64,000 nt of DNA, taken from positions 62,370,401 to 62,434,400 of the forward strand of contig CM042145.1 of NCBI GenBank assembly GCA_023376005.1. The letters run 5' to 3'. This document shows positions 1 to 11,751 of this stretch, one piece after another. The notes below the pieces were generated by a model. That model made no database searches, was not told the origin of the DNA, and saw only the letters and a list, made by a program, of their open reading frames with translations. The stretch is from Doryteuthis pealeii (lineage: Eukaryota; Mollusca; Cephalopoda; Myopsida; Loliginidae). Numbering within the stretch: position 1 is the stretch's first letter; each line of letters begins with the position of its first letter. The translations under genes and the position numbers were made by a program.

Positions 1-240
1 ACAATAGGAGACTTGAAAGAAATACTTAACTAAAGGTCATTAAATATGTATGCACTTTATTACGTTTTGGAGGGCATTGTCAGTGATGTCAATGCTTGGT
101 TCCTTGGGGAGTTTCAGGTCTTACAACATCAGACTCCCTCACCAGGCAGACCCTATCAGAGAAGAAACTCTGATCCGCCCTCTTTGAATGCTTTGATATC
201 TTTATTTATTTATATGTGTGTATACATACATATATATATA

Positions 241-874
241 CTAGCAAATATATGCACCCTCTGGGTGCAAGTATTTAAGTTTTAATGTAAGGAAATATCG
301 TATTAAATTAGAAAGACTAATGAAACTGAATAAGAATGCAGATAAAAAGATTTGGAACAGAGGGGGTATGATTGAAAAATAGAACAACTTTGAAACTAAC
401 TCTTCCATCATTTTCCGTTACTCCCGTCTTTCATTGATAAATTTTCCTAATTCAACTATTTAGTTAAAATAGGAAGTAAAGAATAATATTACAGTTATTT
501 CTTCTTGTTAATGGATTTCTTTTAATATTTATCCCCGAGATTTTTGCTCATATTCAATAAGATAAAACCAAACAATTAGAAATCAATAATACTAAGCATG
601 TATTTATTAAAATCAAATTTCTAATATCAATATGCAAATTAGCCTTCCCATTCACAGAGTAAACCGCTATTTTGTTGTATATATAAATACAATTGCATGT
701 TATTAGGATGTAGATATGGTTAACAGTATAAATAATGAAAAACAATTTTATTAATAATTGAGGTTAAAATTAGGATAAATTCATGGTGAATGTGACGTCA
801 ATAACTAAGGGAATTGAGTAGTGATTTAGTTTCGGTTACAGACAGAAAAACACACAATCTCCATTATAATAAGA
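241..874 (-). mobile_element. Non-autonomous Helitron, family A, copy 1 (full length)
   Basis: On the minus strand the element starts TCTTATTATAATGG at 874 and ends CTAG at 241, lying between an A and a T with no target duplication. The 3' end carries the hairpin GCACCC-TCT-GGGTGC (254-268), 9 nt before CTAG. These are the diagnostic Helitron features (rolling-circle transposon). Length 634 bp, no coding capacity, so it would depend on a Rep/helicase supplied elsewhere. Confidence 0.85.
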
Positions 875-913
875 TATATATATATATATATATATGTGCA
901 TATATATATATAT

Positions 914-1175
914 ATTCAATTTGCTTAGTTGTTAGAGCCTCCACCTACTAATCGCGAGATTCCAGGTTCGGTACCGGCCCCTGCCAACTCAGCGTATGAG
1001 TAGCACAAATTAGGTAATCTGATCTGTGTGGTAAAGTTAAGAGCTGACAGTAGATGTTGAGCTCTACCTCACCAAAAGCAATCTCCCTGGTCTTGTGCTA
1101 GTGAAAAGGGGATAGACTCCCTTGCTGACTGGCTGATACTGACAATAGACCATTCCGCCAACTTCACTTCATATA
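914..1175 (+). mobile_element. tRNA-derived SINE, family 1, copy 1
   Basis: A degenerate box A (TTGCTTAGTTGTTAGAGCC), box B (GGTTCGGTACC) and body GCCAACTCAGCGTATGAGTA match the other family copies. It ends at the tandem duplication that captured its 3' part. Confidence 0.8.
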
Positions 1176-1191
1176 TATGTATGTATAAGCA

Positions 1192-1245
<54 letters not shown>

Positions 1246-1452
1246 AGATTTGATAATTTGCTTTAGAAGCATTGTGGAGTAATGTATATTATTATTTATA
1301 TTTTTTTGCTTGAAGGCAATTACAATGCGTATATCGTATAAAATTTGATAATTATTGAAAATAATCAAAGGGATAGACTCCCTTGCTGACTGACTGATAC
1401 TGACAATAGACCATTCCGCCAACTTCACTTCATATATATGTATATATAAGCA

Positions 1453-1508
<56 letters not shown>

Positions 1509-1630
1509 AGATTTGATAATTTGCTTTAGAAGCATTGTGGAGTAATGTATATTATTATTTATATTTTTTTGCTTGAAGGCAATTACAATGCATATATCGT
1601 ATAAAATTTGATAATTATTGAAAATAATCA
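1111..1630. repeat. Tandem duplication (two ~260 bp units)
   Basis: Unit 1 (1111-1371) and unit 2 (1372-1630) are near-identical: the 3' end of a SINE, a (GT)n(TA)n tract, and an element end containing GAAGCATTGTGGAG and GAAGGCAATTACAATGC. The units differ mainly in the TA tract and a few bases. Parts recur inverted at 1660-1730 and 1988-2093. Confidence 0.85.
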
Positions 1631-2067
1631 TGACAAGCAAACTCGGCAAATATTCAAGTAAAAAAAATATAAATAATAATATACTTTACTCAACAATGCT
1701 TCTAAAGCAAATTATCAAATCTCATTCCTTACACCGGAGCATAGGCCTAATTTGTGATCTTCTCAACGTCCACTGTACTTTGTATAGTAGTGATGTATTT
1801 ATCCATGACAAGTTAATTTTGCATGTATCGTGTGCTACATATCAGTGGCCCAAGGGTAGAGTCTCTGATTCTGCATGCTGAGTTCCCGGTTTCAATTTCT
1901 GTTGGAGGGAAATCGTAAGTATACATCCCTGATGAGACTTAATAAAGTTGAAACAGCTGTACGATGTTCTACATGGGGCACAATATTTGCCGAGTTCACT
2001 TGTCATGATTATTTTCAATAATTATTGAATTTTATACGATATACACACTGTAATTGCCTTCAAGCAA
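1570..2067. repeat. Inverted-repeat element enclosing hammerhead motif 1
   Basis: Arms 1570-1652 and 1988-2067 are inverted copies with a few mismatches. The spacer holds a partial third arm (1660-1730), a tRNA-like SINE head (1845-1905, GCCCAAGGGTAGAG as box A-like) and the hammerhead core. Confidence 0.75.
1923..1968 (+). ncRNA. Hammerhead-ribozyme-like motif 1 (type I)
   Basis: Core CTGATGA at 1929-1935 and GAAA at 1950-1953. Stem II is ACTT/AAGT with an AATA loop (1937-1948). Stem III is the self-complementary ACAGCTGT (1953-1960), then the cleavage-site base A1961. Stem I pairs ACATC (1924-1928 side) with GATGT (1963-1967); the pair next to the core is a C-C mismatch. The motif lies between inverted repeats 1570-1652 and 1988-2067. 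Confidence 0.6.
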
Positions 2068-2101
2068 AAAAATATATAAATAATAATATATATATATATA
2101 T

Positions 2102-2345
2102 CGGGTTAGCTCAGTTGGTAGAACATTCGGCTAGAAACCACAAGGTTCCTAGTTTGATACTGGTCCTCACCAACTCAGCTTATGAGTAGCACAGAGATCT
2201 GTGCGGTAAAGTAAGGAGCTGATGGTAGGTGTGGCGCTCCACCTCAGATGCCAAAACAATCTCCTTGGTTTAGCGCTATTGAAAAGGGGATAAACTCCCT
2301 CGCTGATTGGTTGACACCGACTTTAGGCCGCCCTGACTTATATAT
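2102..2345 (+). mobile_element. tRNA-derived SINE, family 1, copy 2
   Basis: GGTTAGCTCAGTTGGTAGA gives a good RNA polymerase III box A (2104-2122) and AGTTTGATACTGG a box B about 45 bp later. The body is as in copy 1. Confidence 0.85.
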
Positions 2346-2355
2346 ATATCAAAAA

Positions 2356-2485
2356 GATGTTTTTTATGTCTTATCGATTTCGAAGCATAAACTTCATCAT
2401 CAGAGTTTATTTTCAGAAAATTTTCTGAAAATAAACTCTGATGATGAAGTTTATGCTTCGAAATCGATAAGACATAAAAAACATC
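2356..2485. repeat. Perfect 130 bp palindrome, no spacer
   Basis: Centre between 2420 and 2421. All 65 bases of each arm match; with one mismatch it extends a further five bases. It carries hammerhead-like motif 2 on both strands and is flanked by TA-rich sequence. Confidence 0.95.
2436..2475 (+). ncRNA. Hammerhead-ribozyme-like motif 2 (mirrored on minus at 2366-2405)
   Basis: Core CTGATGA at 2438-2444 and GAAA at 2460-2463. Stem II is GAAG/CTTC (2446-2459) and stem III the self-complementary ATCGAT. Local stem I is only two pairs, but the motif lies in a 130 bp perfect palindrome, so a mirror copy exists on the minus strand. Confidence 0.5.
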
Positions 2486-2576
2486 CTTTTGTCTTTATTT
2501 TTTATACGCATTGTATTGCCTTCGAATTTTAATATTTTATAACATACTTAACAATGCTTCAAACAAATTACCAATT

Positions 2577-2624
<48 letters not shown>

Positions 2625-3149
2625 GTTCATTCAAAATATCTTTAGCCTTACTTAGATACTTTATGACTACTGGGCTTCAGTTTTGTTCATTTTAAGATTT
2701 GTAACAGGACCATTTAAGGAGTTGTACATTGTAAATGTCATTAAATTTTTATATGTACGTGGCATCTAATAGAAGTAGTATGTAATTTCTATACTTATCT
2801 GTATCTGTAGTATCTGCAGTATCTGCTATTCTTCATATTTGCTATTCTGGATCAGAATAGCTGGGTCTGTTGTTGGGCAGGCATTTTCTCCATTCTTTGA
2901 GTCTGGAATTACTTGGGATCTTCTTGTGATGTACTTGCATCTGTTGGCAGTTCTTAATAACGAACACAAGACGTTGTTTTTCTCAGAGCTCATTTTATTT
3001 TATTTTAATTCAAGTAAAATGCCTTAGAGAACAGACACTCATCTTGCATCTGTTCTATTCAAACACTCAACCCAGACTCTTCCGTTCGTCTCCTCCAAAA
3101 ACTTAGGCAAGACTCCTCAACTTTTTAAAATTTTTAATTTTAAAATTAA

Positions 3150-3559
3150 TAGATTCCTTCATACAAAATGGCAACAACACTGGAATAACAACATCCACAA
3201 TAAACTCTTCCTAATCAAACCCACTTTGGGAGGCTGGAGACCAACTTTAAGGAAGTCTAGAAAGAACAAGTCATTGTGTCCTGATTACGCATTGGTCATA
3301 CAAGACTAATGCACTCCTATATACTCAAACAAGAACAACAACCACAATGTGGAACATGTCAAACACCTTTGACAGTTAAACACCTATTCATGGAATGCAG
3401 GTTTTTTGCTCATATCAAAAACCATTATTTTAAAGCAAACAATATGAAAGATCCATTTGAAAATGTCAACATAGAGGATATTTATGTAGGTCTTATTAAG
3501 CAAACATGCATCGACTTGATCATTGACAAAGACGTGTGTTTGCATCACATGATCTGATC
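3150..3559 (+). pseudogene. Decayed non-LTR retrotransposon C-terminus (zinc-finger tail)
   Basis: Translated in two frames, the region gives KPTLGGWRPTLRKSR..., then HSYILKQEQQPQCGTCQTPL and TVKHLFMECRFFA. The C-x2-C-x7-H-x4-C pattern and the LTVKH motif are typical of the C-terminal tail of non-LTR retrotransposon ORF2 proteins, after the reverse transcriptase and RNase-H-like region. A stop or frameshift lies near 3305, between the two parts. No reverse transcriptase core is recognisable upstream, so this is a 5'-truncated, inactive copy. Confidence 0.75.
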
Positions 3560-4254
3560 ATGAAGAATGCTTATTTATCTCATCTGTCTACCACTCTCAA
3601 CAAGGGTTTACTTTAAGGGGAGGCTTTATTATGAAAATCATTCTGAAAAATGATGACAGGTCTTACTTTGCAGGTAGATCTTATTTTCAGGAAACATGGT
3701 ACTTATTAAAAGGTGAGTAAAGACTTTTTAAAAATTTCTTTTAAGTAGTTGTGTATATCCTAATTAATCTAAGTTATCAACTAAAAATTTCAATTTAGAT
3801 TTTGTTGTAAACATACTAAAATAATTAATTAGTGTCGCCTTATTAGTAGACAATAAATTCCAATATGGCATTTACACAAAAAAAGTTTCCCCACCCTGTA
3901 ATAGGAATTCCATCTATTTTAGTTTTGATAATCTAAAAGCAAATATCTCTTCAGATCAGATTAATAAAACTTTAGTTGGAGATCACAAAGCCATATGACT
4001 GAATTCACAGTTTTTATATCTTATTTTATTTCATTTTGCCATTAATTACGTGTTACTGTTTTCTTTCATTACCATTTAAATTCATTTATTGATAAGGAAT
4101 AATGAAAAGAAAATAATCTTTTGTTTGCCAAACAATGAAAGCAAAATAAACTTTTCATTGCTGAATAAATAGAATAAAATAAAATTTTATTATTATGTTA
4201 TATATTCTATTTATATTTATCTCCCTTGAATTGCACTCTTTAGAAAACTTTTGC

Positions 4255-4930
4255 CATCAATTTTGTTGTATTTACATTGATATGATCAACAGCCCTGTCA
4301 GTTGGGTTTGAGAATACACTGAATGCACCCCTGTAGAGGGGTAAGACACCCCTCCCAATGGGACCACCTGTTGGCTGTGGGAGGTGACCTATGATGTTTA
4401 AGGACAGAATCCTGGTTGCTGAGCGGTCCATATCTTGCAACAATCCACTTTGGCCCTTACTTGGGCTCGACAGGTGGTTGGAGAGGCTCCCTCCAATCAA
4501 TCAGCTGGTCACATCAAGCCCTAGAACCTATATGATTTTCTTGGCCCTATTGCCCTTATGGCAAAACTCCCTACCCTTTTTATCATATATGTGCTAGAAG
4601 GCAGTGACTGAGGATCTTCTTATCCTGGGTATGATGTTAAACTGCATCTAATGGTGAAGTTCCAATTCTGGAGCTCTGTGGAGTGTAGAGTACCCCTTCA
4701 TCACCATTACTCCAAGGTCCACTCTGACCTGGAGTGGTAGTACCTGTTAGGGTCCTATTAATGGGTTAAATAGAAGAAAAGGAATTAACAAAAATGTGTT
4801 TTAGAAAAATTGAGTTTTAAAAAAAAATTGTTGAATACCTATCAAGAATGAATAAAACAAAACATTTTTGGCATAAAATAACCCAACAAATGTTGACATG
4901 CCGTAAAATCCAACCAACAAACCAATAAAT
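4255..4930 (-). repeat. Retroposon-like repeat RP-1, longest copy
   Basis: Contains the recurrent modules CCCTGTCAGTTGGGTTTGAG, CCCTATTGCCCTTATGGCAA and, at the 3' end of the plus reading, ACATGCCGTAAAATCCAACC. About fourteen copies or pieces lie in the window: 9430-9700 (-), 38035-38150, 40620-41000, 42905-43310, 43950-44530, 44550-44700, 45330-45470, 46465-46785, 47755-48330, 49530-49800, 52380-52510, 54475-54690, 55355-55700 (-), 56140-56570 (-). All end near the same point, as expected of retroposition. No protein recognised. Confidence 0.75.
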
Positions 4931-5114
4931 AGTGTAGTTTTTATAAGTATTAATCTATAAACAGAATTGTATATATTGTAATATAAAACAGAAACGAACT
5001 GGAAAAAAATTAGGGGAAGAAGTGTCAGCGAGGGAACAATTGTAGAAAGTAAGAAATCTAGACAAAGATAAAAAGAAAACCAAGTGAAAGGAAAAATAAA
5101 TGAATAAATAATGC

Positions 5115-5156
<42 letters not shown>

Positions 5157-5206
5157 GTAATAAAGTTTGTTTCTTTATAGTATCTTTGAAGCATTGTGTG
5201 TATGTG

Positions 5207-5545
5207 TAATATAAAGATTTTGAAGCCAATTTACAATGCAATATGTGTTGAATTTATTTAACTTTTGTTTTTTTTTCAAAACTAAATATTTTCCACGCGC
5301 AGGAGCAGCTGAGCCGATTTAACATCACGGAAAAATTTTTCAAATATACGGCGTTCTTCAACTTCTTAAACAACAGATGATTACAATATCGCCGTGGGAT
5401 AAGTAGTATAAAAAAACACCTAGTACTTTCAATAACTCTGAGGATGGAATTTTACTTCCGAAAATATTTAGTTTTGAAAAAAAACAAAAGTTAAATAAAT
5501 TCAACACATATTGCATTGTAAATTGCCTTCAAAATCTTTATATTA
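5207..5545. repeat. Inverted-repeat element enclosing hammerhead motif 3
   Basis: Arms of about 86 bp at 5207-5292 and 5461-5545 differ by one indel and one substitution. The 168 bp spacer has a GC-richer segment starting CCACGCGCAGG. Both outer sides are (TA)n. The arm end shares the GAAG(G/C)CAATTTACAATGC module with the element at 1111-2093. Confidence 0.85.
5434..5475 (+). ncRNA. Hammerhead-ribozyme-like motif 3
   Basis: Core CTGAGGA at 5438-5444 (position 7 of the core is free) and GAAA at 5460-5463. Stem II is GGAA/TTCC, stem III AATATT, and stem I AACT (5434-5437) pairs with AGTT (5470-5473). It lies at the inner edge of the right arm of the inverted repeat 5207-5545. Confidence 0.55.
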
Positions 5546-5623
5546 TATATATATGTGTTTTTTTAAGTATATATATCTGTCTATTGGTGGTATATATAGT
5601 TTCTATATATAGATAAATAAATA

Positions 5624-5884
<261 letters not shown>

Positions 5885-5898
5885 CCTAATGAGTCATA

Positions 5899-5940
5899 TA
5901 TACCTACTAACAGTTTCGCTTAGTAGCTCATCAGGGCAAA
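5899..5940 (-). ncRNA. Hammerhead-ribozyme-like motif 4 (best-formed)
   Basis: Minus strand: CTGATGA (5934-5928), stem II GCT-ACTA-AGC, GAAA (5917-5914), stem III ACT-GTT-AGT, cleavage base A (5905, GUA triplet), and stem I TGCC pairing with GGTA including one G-U pair. Every core position of a type-I hammerhead is kept. It begins only about 20 bp from the end of the 257 bp (TA)n tract at 5624-5880. Confidence 0.7.
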
Positions 5941-6587
5941 GATCTGAGTAAAGAGACTTGGAGCAAATGCACTATTAGACAAAACCTCAAATCATGATTC
6001 AAATAAATTTGCATAAACTAAACCAACCAATAAAAAAAAGACAGAACACCATTTTAATCTATTATTTTTTTAAATTTTTATTATTTATTTCTAAAGAATT
6101 TAAAAAAAAAATTTCTCTGCCTTAATTCTATTATATACCCCAAATCTCCCACCAGTATCATACATTATAAACGGATATTCTATCGCTATCATCATCCCCC
6201 AATGATAATTTATCATTTGCTCTACTTAGGTATTGAGCACTATTTACTTTTTAGCTTTAGAAAATCCTGGCGGTTTATATATATATTTTTCATATATATA
6301 TATAATTTCTTTTCTTTTGGCCAAGTATTATAGTATCAACCGATTATTTTTGGTTGGTACGACTATCTTGGTCTTTTCTTTTTTTCAAATTTTTTTTTTC
6401 TCAGGTGATGTTTGGTAGTATATTTTTACAATCAAACAATTTGCCAGGTTTTTCTTACCACAGGGATTTACCAACAAGTTTGGTATATTAAAATATTTAT
6501 ATATATACATATATATATATATAGTTTCTGGCTGAAATAAAAATTATAACGGGATGACGGTTTGTTGAGTTTTTCTTTCTTTGAAAG

Positions 6588-6636
<49 letters not shown>

Positions 6637-6832
6637 ATTGCATTATGATTTAATGTACGCTCCCTACCTATTTCCTGTAAGAGTACAAACCTGCACGATA
6701 CCCCCTTTTCCTACTTCCTGTCATGATCTGAATAAAACCTGGTCGTCAATGACGACCATACTCCCTATTCTTGTGTTTGTCACATGTTTGAGAAGCATAA
6801 TGAAATAGATATAGATATTGGATAACTAGATT

Positions 6833-6833
6833 T

Positions 6834-6867
<34 letters not shown>

Positions 6868-6868
6868 A
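6833..6868. repeat. (GA)n tract and G run
   Basis: GAGAGA repeats followed by a run of G. The surrounding 6420-7240 shows no recognisable gene or element. Confidence 0.9.
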
Positions 6869-7384
6869 TTGGGCGAGAGTGTGTGTGTGAGGAGAAAATT
6901 CATACAAAAGAGAGTGGAGTTTATTGGTTGAATATAAAGAGACAATGAGCAAATGATTAAAAGGCAAGTAGGAACAGAAAGGCATGTCTGGTTAATTCAT
7001 CATTGGTAAATTTATTGTGTAGTACTGGCATGTCAAACTGAGTAGCCCCTTAGAGCTGCATGAATTACATATGTACGTCATGAGGGCCATATGGATTACA
7101 TATGTCTGTCATGAAGGCTGCCCATGACAACTAAGTCTTTAAATCCTTCTTCTACATAAACAATGTGATGATTGCTATCATTAATTTCTTTATTATCAAC
7201 TAAAAGCCAATGAATACATATCTAAACAAAAACATTTTTGTTATAAATGTAAGGATGGTGTAAAGTTCAACATGCTTTAAATACAAATAACTCCGACAAA
7301 GGTTAATAGACAAACATTTAATAACACAGCACATGGATAACAGTAGATACAACGTTCATAATAAGGTAAACAGAGTTACACAAA

Positions 7385-8025
7385 TCTTATTATAATGGAG
7401 ATTGTGTGTTTTTCTGTCTGTAACCGAAACTATATTACTACTCAAGTCACAATTCCCTTTGTTATATACGTCAAATTCTCCATGATTTCATTCTTTTAAA
7501 CCTTCAGTTATTAATAAAAATTGTTTTACATTATTAATACTGTTGATTATATCTACGTACTAATAACATGCAATTGTATTTATATATACAACAAAATAGC
7601 AGTTTACAGTTTGAACGAGAAGGCTAATTTGCATATTGATATTTAAAATTTTATTTTAATAAATATGTGCTTGGTATTATTGATTTCTAATTGTTTGGTT
7701 TTATCTTAAGAAATGTAAACAAAAATCTCGTGGATAAATCATAAAAGAAATTTATTTACAAGAAGAAATAACTGTAATATTATCCTTTACTTCCTATTTT
7801 AACTAAATAGTTAAATTAGGAAAATTTACCAATGAAACAGGGGAGTAATGGAAAATGATGGAATAGTTAGTTTCAAAGTTGTTCTATTTTTCGATTATAC
7901 CCCCTCTGTTGCAGAACTTTTTATCTGCATTCTTAGTCAGTTTCATTAGCCTTTCTAATTTAATATGATATTTTATTATATCAAAACTTAAATACTTGCA
8001 CCCGGAGGGTGCATATATCTGCTAG
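7385..8025 (+). mobile_element. Non-autonomous Helitron, family A, copy 2 (full length)
   Basis: Starts TCTTATTATAATGG after an A, ends CTAG before a T; 3' hairpin GCACCC-GGAGG-GTGC type at about 7999-8012. Same family and internal sequence as 241-874. It is inserted inside a GC-richer repeat module (7240-8317) that has an uninterrupted relative at about 16430-16825. Confidence 0.85.
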
Positions 8026-8879
8026 TAAAGATAAGACACATTCATGAAAGATACAGAGTATAACATAAAAGAGTACAGACATGAGACTAGCGATAGTCCA
8101 TGCTGTAAAGAACTTACAGTAATGTAAGGGGGGCGGAGCCCCACGAGAGGGTTTAGATAGAATCTACCCCATGTGGCTCGTAGTTGCTGAAACTATCAAG
8201 AGAGAGCGAAGGTTTTGAAACCGGCGCTTTTATACTGGTGTCCTAGCGGGCATCATCAAACTAAAAGGGGCAGACAACTCCACCCGGCGAATACAAACTA
8301 ACGCTACATAAAGAAAGGAAAAAAGACTATTACTGACCGCGTTCAAATAATAAAATTTACAAGTGTCACTTTCAGTTATAGCCATGAGTAGACTGAAAGC
8401 AGGAGAAAGCATGAGGAAAGACTCACTCCCTTTTATTGACTGAGTGAGAGACAATGCGTTGATAACAGACTGTTTCTTAACAACACATTGCCCTAATGAA
8501 AATAAACAACCGCTTTCGCTCAGGAATTTTTAAGAGGAAAATTACGGTGTTTAGGTGAGCCTTTTAGTTCTCCCAGTCGTAGGCAAATTATTTGGACGAA
8601 AGAAGACAAACACACAATGGAATTTAACACTTGTATTGACAAATAGTACAAGAATATGTTGCAAATTTTGTTGGCATTTGATACCAGACTTATCTGTGAG
8701 GTGAAATAATGTTCGTTGGAGAAGTGGCTCAAGAAAGGGAATTCTGGTCACTGTGGTTGTAGAGTTCTGTAGAGACGCGTCCATTTTGTCGTTTCTCGTA
8801 CGATAGGTAAACAAGTGTCGGGAGAACTTTTTAGTAGCTACTCGCCTTTTTCGCGAGCCTCATGTTTGACATGCCTGGT

Positions 8880-9112
8880 GTAGTAAATTCATCATCGGTA
8901 AATTCATCAGCGGTAAGTTCATCATCGATAAATTCATTGTTAAATTTATTGTATGACAAATTGGTTAAGTGGTAAAATGATTGTCGGTAAATTGATCATG
9001 TGATAAATTCATCTTGTGGTAAATTGATCATGTGGTAAATTCATCTTGTGGTAAATTGTCCATGTGATAAATTGATCATCAGTAAATTCATCATCGGTAA
9101 ATTTATAAATAT
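8880..9112. repeat. Minisatellite of GGTAAATT(C/G)ATCATS-type units
   Basis: About 14 short degenerate units (15-19 bp) such as GGTAAATTCATCATC and GGTAAATTGATCATGTG. Confidence 0.85.
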
Positions 9113-9699
9113 AGACGAACAGAAAAGGTTGGAGGGGATAAGGAAGAAAATGAGAAGATACAGGTAATTGAGAGAAAGAGAGAGAAGAGAAGAGAAGAAG
9201 TGTGAGATATTGGTTCATCTTATTTGTTAACACCTGTGAAATTTCCATGGATCCAGCTAGTTTGTTTTTATTCCACTTCTGGAAACAGTGGCGATCGTTG
9301 AACGTGTTTGAACAGGATCTAAAAATGTTGGCTGTTATTGCTGATTGTGAAATACTGCATGGTAGGATGCAATTTTATCGAGAAAAAAATGTTATATGGT
9401 GATATTGATAAAGCCATAAGTAGATTAAGAAGGTTGGTCGGTTGGTTGAATATTACGGCATGTCAACCCATTGGGTTATTTTATGCTGAAGACGTTTTTG
9501 TTTTATTCATTCTTGATGGGTACTCAATTTTTTTTTTTTTAAACACAATTTTTTAAAACTCATTATCTTCTATTTAACTCACAGATGGGACCCTAACTGG
9601 TACTAACAGTACAGGTCAGAGTGGACCTGGGAGTAATGGTGATAAAGAGGTACTCCACATTACCATGAGCTCTAGAATTGGAATTTCACCACTTTTTTT

Positions 9700-9870
9700 G
9701 CTGAGGTGAAGCGCTACACTTACTGTCAGCACTCAGATGCTTTACCTTACAGATCAGATTACCCTAGCTGTGCTACTCATGCGCTGAGTTGGCAGGGCCC
9801 AGTATTGAACCTGGAACCTTGCGATCCCGAGGTGGGTGCTCTACCGACTGAGATAAAGCAACTGTTTAAA
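9700..9870 (-). mobile_element. SINE family 1 head fused to a retroposon-like repeat tail
   Basis: Minus-strand box A (CTCAGTCGGTAGAGCACCC) and box B are followed, at about 9700, by the tail of repeat RP-1 (9430-9700). Either a composite retroposon or two adjacent insertions. Confidence 0.7.
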
Positions 9871-9895
9871 TGAATTGTATTAAAAAATAATGCTA

Positions 9896-10207
9896 TCTTA
9901 TTATAATGGAGATTGTGTGTTTGTCTGTCTGTAACCGAAACTATATTCCTACTAAAGTCACAATTCCCTTAATTATTAACATCACATTCTCAATGATTTT
10001 ATTTTTACTTAAACCTCAATTATTAATAAAATTGTTTTACATTATTAATACTGTTAAGCATATCTACATACTAACAACATGCAATTATATTTATATATAA
10101 AACAAAATAGCGGTTTACAGTGTGAATGGGAAGTTTCTAATTTAATATGATATTTTATTACATTAAAACTTAAATACTTGCACCTGGAGGGTGCATATAT
10201 TTGCTAG
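9896..10207 (+). mobile_element. Helitron family A, copy 3, internally deleted
   Basis: Keeps both termini (TCTTATT... preceded by A; ...TTTGCTAG followed by T) and the GCACC-rich 3' hairpin, but has lost about 320 bp of the interior compared with the 634-641 bp copies. Confidence 0.85.
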
Positions 10208-10572
10208 TGATGTATAATTTTTGTTGTGTCACGATACAAGGAAAATAAAATTGGATCATTAGTGATATGCAGATTTCAAGATCAGATTGATATAAAAAAA
10301 GACAAACAACTTTGATAAAATTTCAAAATTTTATTAACAACAAAAAAATCTAGTTTGGCAGCCAGAAAGGATAAATGCTGGTATGAACATTTGTCCTTTG
10401 GTTGATATATTTTACAGGTTCACAATTTATCTTCTGAAACCCTTGGGGGGTCAGACACTTTTCAGAATTTGGGAGTAGAAGTACCATATATTGGGATAGA
10501 CAGGTCAATTATTAAGGAATGTTAATGAATCTACAGTGACCTTTTAAAAATATTCACATTGGTGAGTGCTAT

Positions 10573-11107
10573 GAAATTAAGACTATAAATACTATTACAG
10601 TATTAATTAATAAATTAACTATGACTTATAAATACTATTACAGTATTAATTAATAAATTAAAACTATGATAAATTAAGACTATAAATACTATTACAGTAT
10701 TAATTAATAAATTAAGACTATGATAAATTAAGACTATATACTATTACAGTATTAATTAATAAATTAAGACTATGATAAATTAAGACTATAAATACTATAC
10801 AGAATTAATTAATAAATTAAGACTATAAATACTATTACAGTATTAATTAATAAATTAAGACTATAAATACTATTACAGTATTAATTAATAAATTAAGACT
10901 ATGATAAATTGACTATAAATACTATTACAATAGTAATAGATTTAGACTATAATAAATTAAGACTATAATAAATTAAGACTATAATAAATTAAGACTATAA
11001 ATATTATTACAGTATTAATTAATAAATTAAGATTATAATAAATTAAGACAATAAATACTATTACAGCATTAATTAATAAATTAAGAATATAAATACTATT
11101 ACAGTTT
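10573..11107. repeat. Minisatellite, ~38 bp unit with deletions
   Basis: Repeats of AAATTAAGACTATAAATACT followed by ATTACAGTATTAATTAAT; several units are shortened or contain only AAATTAAGACTATAAT. Very AT-rich. Confidence 0.9.
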
Positions 11108-11751
11108 AAAGCATAAAATGAAATGAGATAGAGATAGATAATAATATTTAACTTCTTTTTTTTTAAGAAGATAATGTTCAGTTTTCAGATCTTATCATCT
11201 TTCAGAATTTTCAACTGAGTACTTGCCGTGAAATAAGAGAAGAGATAAAAGAAAAAAACGAAGGAAGATTGATCCATTACGTCATTTTTGTTCATATGGC
11301 TTTCACAATCAAACCTTGGAGACAGTTTTCTGGAAATGGTAGTTGGCTCAGCAGGTAGGCATTCAGATGACAACAACTGAAAAAATCAATCAAATAAAAG
11401 AAAAGAGATGAAATTAAAAAGATAAGTGACAGTATTTCTATAAAAAAAACATGTTTACATGAAAAATGTGTAAGTAAAGAAAATGAAAATAAATCTGATG
11501 TTATATACTCTTTTTACGTATCGGGTATATAAATGGCGAGAGAGAGAGACAGGTGAGAGGAGAGGTGGATGGGTCCTTACTTTTCTGCTTGTCTACTTTT
11601 GTTGCATAGCGCCTTTTCTTTTCTTCTCTGTCTAGTCTTCTATCTTCTAATGGTCTTGTATATCTTCTACAGGTCTCGTCTGGTCTTCTTATCTGGGGAT
11701 TCCGTGTCTGGTTCTGCTGGGGATCATTTCTTATCAGAAGCCTTGTGTCAT

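Noticed and set aside
1069..1649. Overlapping minus-strand ORFs
   Set aside because: Made of SINE, (TA)n and the tandem duplication; no conserved protein.
2101..2175. tRNA gene
   Set aside because: Boxes A and B are present, but the sequence continues into a shared SINE body and has no good cloverleaf acceptor pairing.
2356..2485. microRNA precursor
   Set aside because: Perfect long palindrome with a hammerhead core and element flanks; pre-miRNAs have a loop and mismatches.
10573..11107. CRISPR-like array
   Set aside because: Units are contiguous without unique spacers and the host is an animal; it is a minisatellite.
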